Of a DNA stretch of 64,000 nucleotides, positions 9,872-19,202 are shown piece after piece. The DNA is from Planctomycetaceae bacterium (GTDB taxonomy: Bacteria > Planctomycetota > Planctomycetia > Planctomycetales > Planctomycetaceae). The notes beneath the pieces are model-generated. The model did no database searches. It was not told the DNA's origin and saw only the letters and a program-made list of their open reading frames with translations. Location: assembly GCA_021732415.1 (NCBI GenBank), contig JAKFVC010000034.1:1-64000 (forward strand), written 5' to 3'. Position 1 is the stretch's first letter. Each line of letters begins with the position of its first letter. The position numbers were made by a program, and so were the translations under genes.

Positions 9872-10251
9872 GATTCCTCCGTGAATCGTCTGCAGACACA
9901 AGTTGTCAGTGTCTTCATCGACTCCCGAGAATCGTCACCACAGGAACGCGCCGTAAGTTATTCTCAACCGTCATAGCAGCCAGAGTTTTCCTAGCCGGAC
10001 AGGTCGCAGGCGTCGAACTGGCGACGGCCAAAAGCAGACAGAGTGGCAAGTCTCGCCCGCAGAGGCGTTAGGACGGTAGATAAGTCTTATCAGACGCGCT
10101 ATTTAGACGCGACGTGGAGATCGTATGACTCGTCAAAGTTTGACGACACGCGGCGGATTTCCTGATGAGGTACTTTAGAGACTAAGCATCAAAATGCCTT
10201 GGCAAGCTGGAAATTTCAGGCGGAAACTTTCGACGTAGTAATCGATCGCTG
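9872..10251. other. Intergenic, nothing recognised
   Basis: This stretch separates the efflux protein from the 3' end of the large secreted protein, both on the minus strand. I see no coding region, repeat or strong hairpin. It should hold the promoter of the outer-membrane factor gene. Confidence 0.5.
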
Positions 10252-12588
10252 CTATTTCGCGTCGGGCTTCTTGATCTCGATCTGCAGGTTCGGCAGGTTG
10301 AGACTTTCCTCGTATTTGTTGACGAAGCCGGCGACCTGCATTCGGATGTCGTGGCGTCCCGGGTTGGTTTGCGGTTCGGCTTTGAACTCCACTTCCACGA
10401 ACGGCTGCCCTTTGGGGATGTCTACCGTCTCGGGGAACTTGAAGCCGATATGCGGTCCCATGGTCATCGTGATCGGGCCGTCAAACGTGGGAACCCGGTT
10501 CGCGAGAATCTTGACCTTCATCGTGCCCCCTGGAGCAATCATCGGTTGCCCGAGTTCGTACGTCGGTTGAAACGCGCTACGGACATCCAGCGTGAATGTC
10601 CTGGTCAAGTTAATGCGTTGACCATTCACTTCGGCTGAGGCCGTCAAATCCACGCGGTGTTTGGCGAGGTTCGTCAGGATGCGATTGAAGAAAGTCCCTG
10701 ATGCCTTCAGTTGTTCCGGTGTAGCGGGAGTAAACTTCGCATAGATCTGATTGCGTTCCTCTCTTTCGACTCCGATCTGACCTCCCTTAACGACGAAAGT
10801 AATCGGCGCGGCAAAGCCCGCGGTACGAGTCGTCACGATCGGAAAATCGGTCGTTTGAAAACGCGTCAGCTCGACCAGTTGTGTGGGCAGTTCAATCTGA
10901 AATGGCGTCGGTGGGGTGACCATTACGGCCAACTGATTGGTCAATGAGGGTGGCAAGAGCACCTGATCTTCGCGCAGAGCGTACAGGATCAAGTCGACGT
11001 TACGGAGCTGACGGTCCACCATTGGCTTGGTGCGGACAATAGCCTGAATCGGGCCGGCACCTTCGACGGACCCCGTTCCCACAATTTGCAGATTGGCGAG
11101 GCCTTCAGGAGTGGCCGCTGTCGTCGTCAGGTTGGCGACGAATTCCGTGGCGTTTGCCGGGATGACTGCAGGTTCGAGAGTCATTCCCGCCGGAGATCCT
11201 CGCAATTCCAGGCGGATTTCACCAGCGAATTCTGTGCGTGTCACCTTCAGCGGCAACGGTTGAAAAGTCCCTTGAGGGATCGTCAGATCGGGTACTTCAG
11301 CCAGCAGTTGAATTTGTGGTCCACCGGCGCGGACATCAATCCGATAGGCAAATTCCGGCCCGCCATCGCGAGCAATATCGCGCACTTCAAGTCGATGCAA
11401 GCCGGCCTTGCCCGCGTTGAAAGCAAAATTTCCTTCTTCCAGTTCGACGTCATCGACACGGCGCACTTCCCGGCCATCGGTATCGAACATGACAAGCTCC
11501 AGATCGGCGGCTCCACCCAGCACGCGTGAGATTCCGTTGAACTGCAATTTCTGGCCTTGAGTCAATTCGAACGCAAAATAATCAGTATCACCGGGCTTCC
11601 CGAGCACACCGTTTAAGGTGGCCGGCACTTTGACCGGTGTCGCCGTTTCGATCTTGTCGTTTGGTTCGACCTCAAGTTGAGGAGGCAGATCCGTGACGGT
11701 CAGTGGAATCCAGGTTGCAGGACTCGTGGGAGCGTTGCGGACTTCATGAAACACCGCGCCCAGCGGCCGATCTGCCGAGAATGTGATTGCCGATTGCAGG
11801 CCGGCCACTTGCGGGAAGGTCAACGTTGCGGCAACACCCGGCTGAATGGCGGAAGGGATCGATACCCGGGCTTCGGGGAAATCTCCCATTCGTAACACAT
11901 AGTGCCAGGTGGGATTCCCTTCGAACCGCGCTTCTCGCACTTCCACGGAATAGACGCCGGCTACGGCAAACGTGTGGCCAAACCTGCAATCCGCATACAG
12001 CCCGACCGAGTTATCACATTCCGCCACGAGCTTCCCGGCCGCATTTCGAATCTGCACCAGCGGGTCATAGTCCTTGCCGAACCGATTGCCGATGACCTCG
12101 AACGTGACTCGCTGCCGGGCTGCGACGGTGATGGCATATCGATCGACCGTTGCGGGGCGGCAAGGTGCGGTAATGCACGCCGGCAGCGTCACGGGCTGCG
12201 CGGCATCGGCGGGTAAGTCTACGGGCCGGACCGCGATGGGCAATTCGTCAACGGCGAAGAGATGGACGTTACTCAACCCACTCCGGGTCGCCAGGCGGAG
12301 ACCATAGATCCCCAATGGCGCGTTGGCCGCCAACTCGACTTCGACTTCGGATTTGCTCGCATCGCCGGGTCCGACGGACTTCACGCGGAGCATTGCTGGC
12401 GGCAGGGAACTCCACAAGCCAACTGCCCCGCCCGTTTCTGTCCCCAGAAGTTGCAACTTGGTCACCGCCCCACGTTGCAGGATGGGGGGCGACAGGTGCT
12501 CGACAAAGGCCTGCGAATAGGCGAGGTTGGGAGCTCCCCAGGCGACGCATGTCACAAGTAGAATATATCTTACGGCGAATCTAGACAT
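10252..12588 (-). CDS. Large secreted protein with PPC-type domains
   Basis: This 778-residue exported protein has a signal peptide ending near AYSQA. The body is all beta. Two stretches resemble bacterial pre-peptidase C-terminal (PPC) domains: about 145-240 (DRYAITVAARQRVTFEV, then YSVEVREARFEG) and about 330-430 (DYFAFELTQGQKLQFNG, then HRLEVRDIARDGG). The rest looks like tandem Ig-like or cadherin-like strands. Planctomycetes commonly encode such proteins beside DUF1501 proteins and planctomycete cytochromes, and a DUF1501 gene is divergent from it here. No catalytic motif is seen, and binding of polymers or surface proteins is only an inference. The start has a weak ribosome-binding site. 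Confidence 0.75.
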   Translation of the reverse strand: MSRFAVRYILLVTCVAWGAPNLAYSQAFVEHLSPPILQRGAVTKLQLLGTETGGAVGLWSSLPPAMLRVKSVGPGDASKSEVEVELAANAPLGIYGLRLATRSGLSNVHLFAVDELPIAVRPVDLPADAAQPVTLPACITAPCRPATVDRYAITVAARQRVTFEVIGNRFGKDYDPLVQIRNAAGKLVAECDNSVGLYADCRFGHTFAVAGVYSVEVREARFEGNPTWHYVLRMGDFPEARVSIPSAIQPGVAATLTFPQVAGLQSAITFSADRPLGAVFHEVRNAPTSPATWIPLTVTDLPPQLEVEPNDKIETATPVKVPATLNGVLGKPGDTDYFAFELTQGQKLQFNGISRVLGGAADLELVMFDTDGREVRRVDDVELEEGNFAFNAGKAGLHRLEVRDIARDGGPEFAYRIDVRAGGPQIQLLAEVPDLTIPQGTFQPLPLKVTRTEFAGEIRLELRGSPAGMTLEPAVIPANATEFVANLTTTAATPEGLANLQIVGTGSVEGAGPIQAIVRTKPMVDRQLRNVDLILYALREDQVLLPPSLTNQLAVMVTPPTPFQIELPTQLVELTRFQTTDFPIVTTRTAGFAAPITFVVKGGQIGVEREERNQIYAKFTPATPEQLKASGTFFNRILTNLAKHRVDLTASAEVNGQRINLTRTFTLDVRSAFQPTYELGQPMIAPGGTMKVKILANRVPTFDGPITMTMGPHIGFKFPETVDIPKGQPFVEVEFKAEPQTNPGRHDIRMQVAGFVNKYEESLNLPNLQIEIKKPDAK

Positions 12589-12834
12589 GAGTTTTCAATC
12601 CCGAGCGGGCGCCGCTGGTGAATTCTGTCCCGAAAATGGTAACTGCAGGCGTGTTACGGCAAATCTGTAGTGGCAGGCAACCGATGGCTATTATCTTAAT
12701 AGTATTTGCCTCCAATAGACGATCTGGTTACACTGGAAAGATTACATCAAGAGATTGACACTCATCAATGTCTGTCGCTTGTGATTCTCGGAATTGACTG
12801 AAATCTCGGCCGTCGGCAGCTCAAGAGGCTCAGC
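12589..12834. promoter_or_regulatory. Divergent promoter region
   Basis: This 246-base gap lies between two divergent genes (PPC-type protein on minus, DUF1501 on plus), so it must hold promoters for both. It includes an AT-rich stretch near 12690-12720. I could not assign -35/-10 boxes with confidence. Confidence 0.4.
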
Positions 12835-14241
12835 ATGCTCAGTTTACTCGGACCCCAATTTCCGACCAGCAATGGATTGACTCGCCGCGAAATGATTCGC
12901 GTCGGTGGCTTGTCGATGGGGGGCGTCGCCCTGTCCGATCTGCTGGCCCGTCCAGCCGCCGCGGAATCCGCATCGAAGGCCGCGCACGGTCCCGGATTCG
13001 GTCGTGCTAAGCGCGCCATTATTCTCTACCTGTCGGGCGGCCATTCGCAGCACGACATGTTCGATCCCCGGCCCGATGCCCCCGCTGAAATCCGCGGCGA
13101 ATTCAACACCATCGAGACCTCCGTCCCGACGATCCGGTTTGGCGAGCATTGCCCGCTGTCGGCCAAGTTGATGAATCAGATGGCCCTGATCAAGTCGATG
13201 AATCACACCCACAACGATCACGGGCGTGGTTCCTATTGGATGTTTACCGGCTACATGTATCCGGGTTCGGTCCCCGACGTGAATTCGATGTCGCGGCAGG
13301 ATATGCCCCACTTGGGTTCATGTCTGTCGAAGTTGGCTCCCGGACAGGGACCGATGTTCCCGTTCATCATCGTGCCGCATCGGATGGATGTGGCCGGTGG
13401 TCGCCGGGCCGGTCAGTTTGCCGGCATGCTGGGACCGAAGTATGACCCGATGCTCACCGGTGGCAATCCGAACGATGATGGATTCCGTCTCGAACACGTG
13501 CCGCTCGTGCCGAACGAAGATCCCGCTGTAATTCGCCGTCGCGTCGGCCTAGTGGACCAACTGAATCAGCAAGTCGATTACCTGCGCGAAGGCCAGTTGG
13601 CTCAATCGTTGAAGGACAATCAACTTAAGGCTTTGGATGTCGTCGGTTCCGATAAGGTCCGCAAGGCGGTCGATTTGTCGATCGTCGATTCTGCAGTTCG
13701 CGACCGCTATGGCCGCAACTTGTTTGGCCAGTCAGTGCTGCTTGGCCGGCGTCTGCTGCAAGCGGGAACTCGCCTGGTGCAGTGCAACTGGCAGCGGACT
13801 CAGGGCAAGAACGGCTTCGCCTGGGATACGCACTGGAACCACTTCACGGCGTGTAAAGAAGAACTGATTCCCGCCTACGATAAGGCCTTCTATGCGTTGA
13901 TGACCGATCTCGCTGAGACCGGTGAATTGGACGAAACGCTGGTCGTGGTGGCGTCCGAATTCGGCCGTTCGCCCAAGATCACGCTGCGTAACGGCGGCCG
14001 TGAACACTGGCCGGAATTGTACAACGTGGTGCTCGCCGGGGCAGGAATTCAAGGCGGCCAGGTTTACGGCAGCGCCGACAAGCTGGGAGCGTACCCGGCC
14101 GACAACCCCGTCGGTCCAGCTGACTTCGTGGCGACACTCTATCACCTGCTGGGCATCGATCCCCATCTGGAGACGTACGATCAACAAAATCGTCCGTTCC
14201 AACTCACCAAGGGGAATCCTTTCCCGTTGCAGATGACATAA
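12835..14241 (+). CDS. DUF1501 protein, first of three
   Basis: This is a 468-residue DUF1501 protein. The N-terminus has a twin-arginine-like leader (LTRREMIRVGG, then a hydrophobic stretch and a site near ARPAAAE), so it is probably exported folded. The body has the family hallmarks: an early strand with SGGHSQHDMFDP, GEHCPLSAKLMNQMALIKSM, a middle Ser/Asp-rich region, and the late VVASEFGRSPKI plus HWPELYNVVLAGAG. The fold belongs with the alkaline phosphatase/sulfatase superfamily but the activity is unknown. In planctomycetes the usual partner is a DUF1549/DUF1553 cytochrome; here the neighbour is a divergent PPC-type protein instead. GAGG lies eight bases before the ATG. Confidence 0.9.
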   Translation: MLSLLGPQFPTSNGLTRREMIRVGGLSMGGVALSDLLARPAAAESASKAAHGPGFGRAKRAIILYLSGGHSQHDMFDPRPDAPAEIRGEFNTIETSVPTIRFGEHCPLSAKLMNQMALIKSMNHTHNDHGRGSYWMFTGYMYPGSVPDVNSMSRQDMPHLGSCLSKLAPGQGPMFPFIIVPHRMDVAGGRRAGQFAGMLGPKYDPMLTGGNPNDDGFRLEHVPLVPNEDPAVIRRRVGLVDQLNQQVDYLREGQLAQSLKDNQLKALDVVGSDKVRKAVDLSIVDSAVRDRYGRNLFGQSVLLGRRLLQAGTRLVQCNWQRTQGKNGFAWDTHWNHFTACKEELIPAYDKAFYALMTDLAETGELDETLVVVASEFGRSPKITLRNGGREHWPELYNVVLAGAGIQGGQVYGSADKLGAYPADNPVGPADFVATLYHLLGIDPHLETYDQQNRPFQLTKGNPFPLQMT

Positions 14242-14245
14242 GACG

Positions 14246-14313
14246 CCCGTGGCAGACGCTGCTAGCGTCTGTTTGAGCGCCGAAGCCGACGCTGGCAGCG
14301 TCGGCCACTGGGG
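14246..14313. repeat. Inverted repeat, family B
   Basis: CAGACGCTGCTAGCGTCTG and GCCGACGCTGGCAGCGTCGG form two adjacent palindromes, flanked by GTGGC and GCCAC. It starts five bases after the DUF1501 stop codon and could also act as a transcript-end hairpin. Confidence 0.8.
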
Positions 14314-14360
14314 CGTGGTCGTTCCAATGCGGACGGGCAAGAGCGCCCTCGTACAGAAAT

Positions 14361-14385
14361 ACGACGGCCGGGGCGGCCATCCTAC
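14361..14385. repeat. Palindromic repeat, family I, copy 1
   Basis: A GC-rich 25-bp unit around GGCCGGGGCGGCC. Its exact reverse complement occurs at 34453-34477, so it is a dispersed repeat rather than chance sequence. Confidence 0.65.
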
Positions 14386-14408
14386 GATCTCACCGATAGG
14401 CTTCTACC

Positions 14409-14843
14409 ATGTTGAATACTGCTGCATCCAATTCAGGCCGCCTCACGTGGGGTGCTTGTGCCATCCTCGGATCTTTGCTGATTGCCGGCATCATGTCACA
14501 GACTTCAGCCGCAGACAAAGCCGCCGCCAAGCCCGAAAAGCAGTTGCGGCACGTCGTCCTCTATAAGTTCAAAGCCGAGACGACGCCGCAGCAAATTCAG
14601 GAAGTGGTTGATGCCTTTTCCGCTCTGCCCGGCAAGATCAACACGATCACCGGGTTTGAACGGGGCACCAACGTCAGTGAAGAGAACAAGTCCGAAGGTT
14701 TCACCCATTGCTTCGTCGTGACCTTCCGAGACATCGCCGGCCGCGCAGTCTATTTGAAGCATCCTGCTCACGATGAGTACGTGAAGGTCGTCAAAGATCG
14801 CCGCGAGAAGGTGATCGTGTTTGACTATTGGGCCGAAGGCTGA
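14409..14843 (+). CDS. Exported Dabb-family protein
   Basis: This 144-residue protein has a signal peptide (about residues 1-38, ending near SQTSAAD) and a Dabb (stress-responsive A/B barrel) domain. The domain is recognised from LRHVVLYKFKAE at its start, the central FERGTNVSEENKSEGFTHCF, and the late YLKHPAHDEYV. The family forms ferredoxin-like dimers; some members are cyclases or stress proteins, and secreted planctomycete members have no known role. The likely ribosome-binding site is weak (ATAGG about nine bases upstream). It stands between two family B repeats and does not look like part of an operon. Confidence 0.88.
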   Translation: MLNTAASNSGRLTWGACAILGSLLIAGIMSQTSAADKAAAKPEKQLRHVVLYKFKAETTPQQIQEVVDAFSALPGKINTITGFERGTNVSEENKSEGFTHCFVVTFRDIAGRAVYLKHPAHDEYVKVVKDRREKVIVFDYWAEG

Positions 14844-14849
14844 GGCTGC

Positions 14850-14909
14850 CCCCCGTGGCCGACGCTGCCAGCGTCGGAAATGCAGACGCTGGCAGCGTCT
14901 GCCACGGGG
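14850..14909. repeat. Inverted repeat, family B
   Basis: CCGACGCTGCCAGCGTCGG followed by CAGACGCTGGCAGCGTCTG, flanked by CCCCGTGGC and GCCACGGGG. It fills the gap between the convergent Dabb and beta-propeller genes. It is nearly identical to the copy at 19256-19315. Confidence 0.88.
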
Positions 14910-14915
14910 CCGCAA

Positions 14916-16223
14916 TTACTTCGCTTCTGCCAGATTCACGCGGATGATCTCTTTGTCGTTGCGGGCGAAGACGCTCTTCATGGCAAAGGCCGGATGCGAC
15001 CAGATCGTCATGCGGCGTTGCACGGGGCGAGTTGGTTCGATCAGCTTCGCGCGGGAAATCTCTTTGTAGCCGGTCGGGGTCAAGTCGGCGATAATCAAGT
15101 CACCCTGCTCATTGTGCAGGAAGACCTTGTCGCCGTTCGGAATCAAGAAGGCGTTCCACCAGCGACCCAGGCCGGTCGCATCGAGGGTTTCCCATTGTCG
15201 TTTGCCCGTCTTGGCGTCCAGGCAACGGAGCTGGCCGTGGCTGCAGACTCCGTAGATATGTGACTCCGTAAAGATCGGGGTCGACATGATGGAATGCAGG
15301 CCGTCGGTCTTGATCTCGCTATCGCTGGTTCCCTTCCAGACGACTTTCGGTTTGGGTCCCTGGCTGAAGTCCAGCATCATCGGGCCGTTATAAAACGAAG
15401 TCAGAAAGAGTCGGTCACCGACCTTTTGAGGCGTGGGAATAGACAGCCCCGCCTGGATCGGGAAGGGGACTTCCCACATCTGCTCGCCGGTCCGTGGGTT
15501 CAATCCGGTGACGGCTTCAGGGTGCCAGATCACCAGATGCTCGACTCCACCGAATTCAAACAGCATCGGCGGGCAATAGCCAATCTGCGGATCATTGAGC
15601 GCGCGCCAGATTTCCTTGCCCGTGGTCTTATTGAAACTGACCACCGTTGCTCCGTCCGCCCCGCCGACCAGAGTGATCAATTGGTCGCCGATCACCAGCG
15701 GTGATGCCGCCATACCCCAGGTGGGGAGCGAAGTCTGATATTCCTTTTGAAAATCCTTTTGCCAGACGATCTTGCCGTCGGCCACTTCAAAGCAGAACAT
15801 CTGGCCGGTGGCCCCGATCGTGTAGACCAGATTGCCGTCGACCACAGGGGTCGCCCGCGGCCCGGCGGGATAGCTGATGTCATACTTGACCGGATGGGAG
15901 TGAGACCATTTCACCTCGCCCGTTTCGGCGTCGAGGCACTGGATTCGCTCTTTGTTCTGAGCCGTCTGGCGGTCGAGAAAATCGGTGATGAAGACTCGGC
16001 CGTCGGCGACTGCGGGACCGGCATAGCCCTCACCGAGTGGTGTCGCCCAGACGCGTGGCAGCAGACCTTCCGGCAGCTTGCGGACGATCCCCGTTTCACG
16101 CCAGGCACAATCCCGTTGCGGCCCGCCCCATTGCGGCCAGTCATCTCCATGAGCTTGCGATTCAATTCCACACAGCAGACAGATACCAGCCAACCACACA
16201 ACAGAACGACTCACCGCAGACAT
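14916..16223 (-). CDS. Exported PQQ-type beta-propeller protein
   Basis: This 435-residue protein has a signal peptide (AVSRSVVWLAGICLLCGIES) and then an 8-bladed-type propeller of PQQ-like (WD40-resembling) repeats, for example CLDAETGEVKWSHSHPV, VSFNKTTGKEIWRAL, CLDAKTGKRQWETLD. The recurring A-x-T-G-x-x-x-W tryptophan-docking motif is clear. Family members include outer-membrane assembly factors and quinoprotein dehydrogenases. This one lacks other dehydrogenase domains, so a structural or binding role is as likely as catalysis. I chose the ATG at 16223 because AGGAGAG precedes it at good spacing and the signal peptide starts there; the longest frame runs 41 codons further upstream. Confidence 0.87.
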   Translation of the reverse strand: MSAVSRSVVWLAGICLLCGIESQAHGDDWPQWGGPQRDCAWRETGIVRKLPEGLLPRVWATPLGEGYAGPAVADGRVFITDFLDRQTAQNKERIQCLDAETGEVKWSHSHPVKYDISYPAGPRATPVVDGNLVYTIGATGQMFCFEVADGKIVWQKDFQKEYQTSLPTWGMAASPLVIGDQLITLVGGADGATVVSFNKTTGKEIWRALNDPQIGYCPPMLFEFGGVEHLVIWHPEAVTGLNPRTGEQMWEVPFPIQAGLSIPTPQKVGDRLFLTSFYNGPMMLDFSQGPKPKVVWKGTSDSEIKTDGLHSIMSTPIFTESHIYGVCSHGQLRCLDAKTGKRQWETLDATGLGRWWNAFLIPNGDKVFLHNEQGDLIIADLTPTGYKEISRAKLIEPTRPVQRRMTIWSHPAFAMKSVFARNDKEIIRVNLAEAK

Positions 16224-16421
16224 ATAGCTCTCCTGAAAGCATGATTTCATCGGTCTTTCGGCATATTGGTTGATGAGACCAATATCGACCGCGTTGGTTC
16301 CTCGGAAGTCCGAGAGATTCGGCGCAGAGGCTGAGCCGCTCGCCACTGACGTTGGGCGATTATACGCAAACCGTACGGACGTGGCAGATCGATCTGGCGG
16401 CTTTGTAAGATTGTGGTTCCC

Positions 16422-16515
16422 GTAGGATAGGCATCCTGCCTGTCCTTGTTACGATGGGCGAGAGACGGAAAGTGGGCCCTACGAATCACATGACAGGCAG
16501 GATGACTATCCTGCG
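16422..16515. repeat. Inverted repeat with AGGCATCCTGCCTGTC arms
   Basis: Left end TAGGATAGGCATCCTGCCTG and right end CAGGCAGGATGACTATCCTG are inverted copies separated by about 60 bases. It lies just upstream of the radical SAM gene and ends about 11 bases before its ATG, so it could affect expression of that gene. Confidence 0.65.
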
Positions 16516-16526
16516 AATCTCCCCAG

Positions 16527-17468
16527 ATGTTCTCCGCACCAAGGATTTCCGATCGAGATATCATCGCGGCGCGAGGCGAGAAGCAGCCCGTCGATCCGTG
16601 GCAGCCCTACGCCTACCTGGTCGAGCCGGAACACACGGCCGCAGGGCTTGTCGAGGATGTGGCGACACTTTTTTTAACGAATCGTGAATGTCCATTTCAT
16701 TGTCTGATGTGCGATTTATGGAAAAACACGCTGGACACTCGCGTGCCGATCGGAGCCATCCCCGCGCAACTTGATTTCGCCTTGCAGCGATTGCCCGCCG
16801 CACAACACATCAAGCTCTATAATAGCGCGAACTTCTTCGATCCCCAGTCAATTCCGCGTGAGGACTGGCCAGCGATCGCCGAACGAGTACGGTCATTCAA
16901 AACGGTGATCGTCGAAAATCATCCCCGGCTGTGTACCGACGACTGCCGCATCTTTCGAGATCTGATTGGAACGCAACTCGAAGTCGCCTTGGGACTGGAG
17001 ACAATTCATCCTGAAGTCTTACCACGCTTGAACAAACAAATGACGACGGATGATTTTGAATCCGCGGTCGCGCGATTGAGAGGTTGGAACATCGCAACGC
17101 GGGCGTTCATTTTGTTGCGGCCGCCGTACCTCACCGAAGAAGAAGGGATCGAGTGGGCGTGTCGCTCGATCGACTTCGCGTTCGACAGCGGAGTGAATTG
17201 TGCCAGTGTGATTCCTGTGCGCGACGGCAATGGCATTATGGAACAACTGGCTGCCGCGGGGCTCTATTCCCCCCCGAGTCTGCGTGCATTAGAAGAAGTG
17301 CTGGAATATGGACTGAAACGGAATCGAGGCCGAGTTTTTGTCGACCTGTGGGATGCAGAACGATTTGCGACTTGTCCCGAGTGCGGTCCGCAACGTCGAG
17401 CACGATTGAGGCGGATGAATCTCTCGCAGGTATCGGAGCCTCAACTGACTTGTCAGAATTGCGGTTAG
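16527..17468 (+). CDS. Radical SAM enzyme, ELP3/RaSEA-like (TIGR01210-like)
   Basis: This 313-residue radical SAM protein has the 4Fe-4S motif CPFHCLMC at C55, C59 and C62. The middle follows the TIGR01210 pattern: IKLYNSANFFDPQSIP, VENHPRLC, LEVALGLETIHPEVLPRLNK and LLRPPYLTEEEGIEWA. The C-terminus ends in a zinc-ribbon-like set, CPEC (283-286) and CQNC (309-312). TIGR01210 relatives include the archaeosine radical SAM enzyme RaSEA, but the substrate here is unknown. No obvious Shine-Dalgarno precedes the ATG, and an inverted repeat ends just upstream. The next gene, 219 bases downstream, encodes a halogenase-like flavoprotein on the same strand. That pairing suggests a small-molecule or modification pathway, which is an inference. 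Confidence 0.85.
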   Translation: MFSAPRISDRDIIAARGEKQPVDPWQPYAYLVEPEHTAAGLVEDVATLFLTNRECPFHCLMCDLWKNTLDTRVPIGAIPAQLDFALQRLPAAQHIKLYNSANFFDPQSIPREDWPAIAERVRSFKTVIVENHPRLCTDDCRIFRDLIGTQLEVALGLETIHPEVLPRLNKQMTTDDFESAVARLRGWNIATRAFILLRPPYLTEEEGIEWACRSIDFAFDSGVNCASVIPVRDGNGIMEQLAAAGLYSPPSLRALEEVLEYGLKRNRGRVFVDLWDAERFATCPECGPQRRARLRRMNLSQVSEPQLTCQNCG

Positions 17469-17505
17469 ACCCTGTGACGGGATTGGAGATGGTCATTGCG
17501 ACAAC

Positions 17506-17633
17506 TGGGAGGGCGAGGCTCCCGCCGAGCCTGAGCGAGCTTTAGCTCGGCGTCCGCCGGAGGCTGAAACGATGCCTCCGGCGGACGCCGACCTAGGGTC
17601 GTCTTTTGGCTCGGCAGGAGCCTCGCCCTCCCA
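17506..17633. repeat. Inverted repeat, family C
   Basis: An approximately 128-base element with inverted ends GGGAGGGCGAGGCTCC and GGAGCCTCGCCCTCCC. Inner arms are GTCCGCCGGAGGC and GCCTCCGGCGGAC. Long stems could form. It separates the radical SAM and halogenase-like genes. Close copies occur at 55611-55751 and 63889-64000. Confidence 0.9.
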
Positions 17634-17687
17634 TTTCCTCGGTCCGGCATATTTAAGTTGAAACGCAATAGCTCAACGAGTTTCTGA

Positions 17688-19202
17688 ATGACTTACGATG
17701 TCGCCATAATCGGTGCCGGGTTTGGTGGCAGCTTGATGGCACTGATCCTGCAGCGGCTGGGGTTAAATCCGGTCTTGATCGATCGGGCCAGTCATCCACG
17801 GTTTGCGATTGGGGAATCGGCCACGCCGATTGGGGATCTGATTTGGGCTCGGCTGACCGAACAATATGACCTGCCGCGCTTGCGGCCACTGGCGGAATAC
17901 GGTTCATGGCAACGGTCGTATCCGCAATTGCCCTGTGGACTGAAACGGGGTTTCAGCTATTTCCTGCACCGTCCCGGACAACGATACGTCCCTTCGGCAC
18001 GACATCAGGACGAAATGCTGGTGGCCGCTAGCCACGGTGTGGATGATGCCGACACTCACTGGTACCGAGCCGACTACGATGCCTTCATTGCTAACGAAGC
18101 TCAGCGCGAAGGGGTCGCCTATTTCGACCACACGCAGCTCACGGAACTGCAGGGAGGGAATGTTTGGAAACTTACCGGAACGCGGCTCGGTCAGCCCATT
18201 TCGTTTGCGGCCAGATTCGTGATTGATGCCTCGGGCGAGAGAGGCTTCTTAGCCCGGCATCTGGGGCTCACAAATCACGTCGCTCAGATGCAGACCAATT
18301 CGCGACCCTTGTTTGCTCACTTTCGCGATGTGCCGGCGTGGGGCATGCTGCAGGGCTTTGATGCTGCCCATCCTGATGCCCATCCGTTTGCCGACCACCC
18401 GTATCCGTGTGATGACGCTGTGTTGCATCATCAATTCGACGGTGGCTGGATGTGGGTGATTCCTTTCAACAACGGAATCACCAGCGTTGGGTTCGCGCTG
18501 GATCAGCGAATGTTTCCTCTAGACGAAACGGTCTCGCCGGCTGAAGAATGGCGGTCGCTGCTGCGGCGCTATCCGTCGATCGGCGATCATTTGCGGGACG
18601 CCCGGATCTGTGGTCCCGGCGAACATCTGATTCGGGGAGGTCGGATGCAACGCTGGTTGAGTCCCGCTGCTGGACACAATTGGGCTTTGCTTCCGACGGC
18701 CGCTACGTTTCTGGATCCGTTGCACAGCACTGGCAATGCCCACACGCTAAGCGGAATAGAACGCTTGGCTGGAGTATTTGCCGGCCACGTGGGCAGTTGG
18801 GATGCTCCTCAGTTTCACGCCGAGTTACAGGCTTATGACGCCACTCTGCAGGCCGAATCGCAGTTGCTGGACCGTGTGATTCACGGCTGCTTTCTGGCCT
18901 TGGGGGACATGGAGTTATTCGGTGCCATGTCGGCGTTTTATTTCGTCGCGGCCATTTGGGCGGAACATCGCCGGCGGAGTGGACTCTGGCAGCCGCAGGA
19001 CGCATTTTTGGGGGCGAATGACCCGGAATGGGTAGGGATTGTCGAAACTTCTTACTCGGAACTTGTCGAACTGACCCTCTCGGGACCTTTCGACAGGGAT
19101 ACGAAACAGCATTTTATCGCGCGGGTGCGACAGCGGATTGCCCCCTACAATCTGGCCGGGCTGTGTGATCCGGGGAGACGCAATCTGTATCCGTATCCGT
19201 AG
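17688..19202 (+). CDS. Flavin-dependent halogenase-like oxidoreductase
   Basis: This 504-residue FAD protein begins with a Rossmann motif (GAGFGG at 9-14) and has GESATP at 42-47, both typical of the PHBH/halogenase superfamily. WMWVIP at 254-259 matches the WxWxIP signature of flavin-dependent halogenases. Lys86, in GLKRG, sits where those enzymes carry their catalytic lysine. A second FAD segment reads FVIDASG near 177-183. The substrate, and whether halogenation occurs at all, is unknown; a geranylgeranyl-reductase-like role is the alternative. Halogenases need a flavin reductase, and none is seen nearby. The gene follows a radical SAM enzyme on the same strand across a family C repeat, so co-transcription is plausible but unproven. 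The ribosome-binding site is weak. Confidence 0.78.
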   Translation: MTYDVAIIGAGFGGSLMALILQRLGLNPVLIDRASHPRFAIGESATPIGDLIWARLTEQYDLPRLRPLAEYGSWQRSYPQLPCGLKRGFSYFLHRPGQRYVPSARHQDEMLVAASHGVDDADTHWYRADYDAFIANEAQREGVAYFDHTQLTELQGGNVWKLTGTRLGQPISFAARFVIDASGERGFLARHLGLTNHVAQMQTNSRPLFAHFRDVPAWGMLQGFDAAHPDAHPFADHPYPCDDAVLHHQFDGGWMWVIPFNNGITSVGFALDQRMFPLDETVSPAEEWRSLLRRYPSIGDHLRDARICGPGEHLIRGGRMQRWLSPAAGHNWALLPTAATFLDPLHSTGNAHTLSGIERLAGVFAGHVGSWDAPQFHAELQAYDATLQAESQLLDRVIHGCFLALGDMELFGAMSAFYFVAAIWAEHRRRSGLWQPQDAFLGANDPEWVGIVETSYSELVELTLSGPFDRDTKQHFIARVRQRIAPYNLAGLCDPGRRNLYPYP

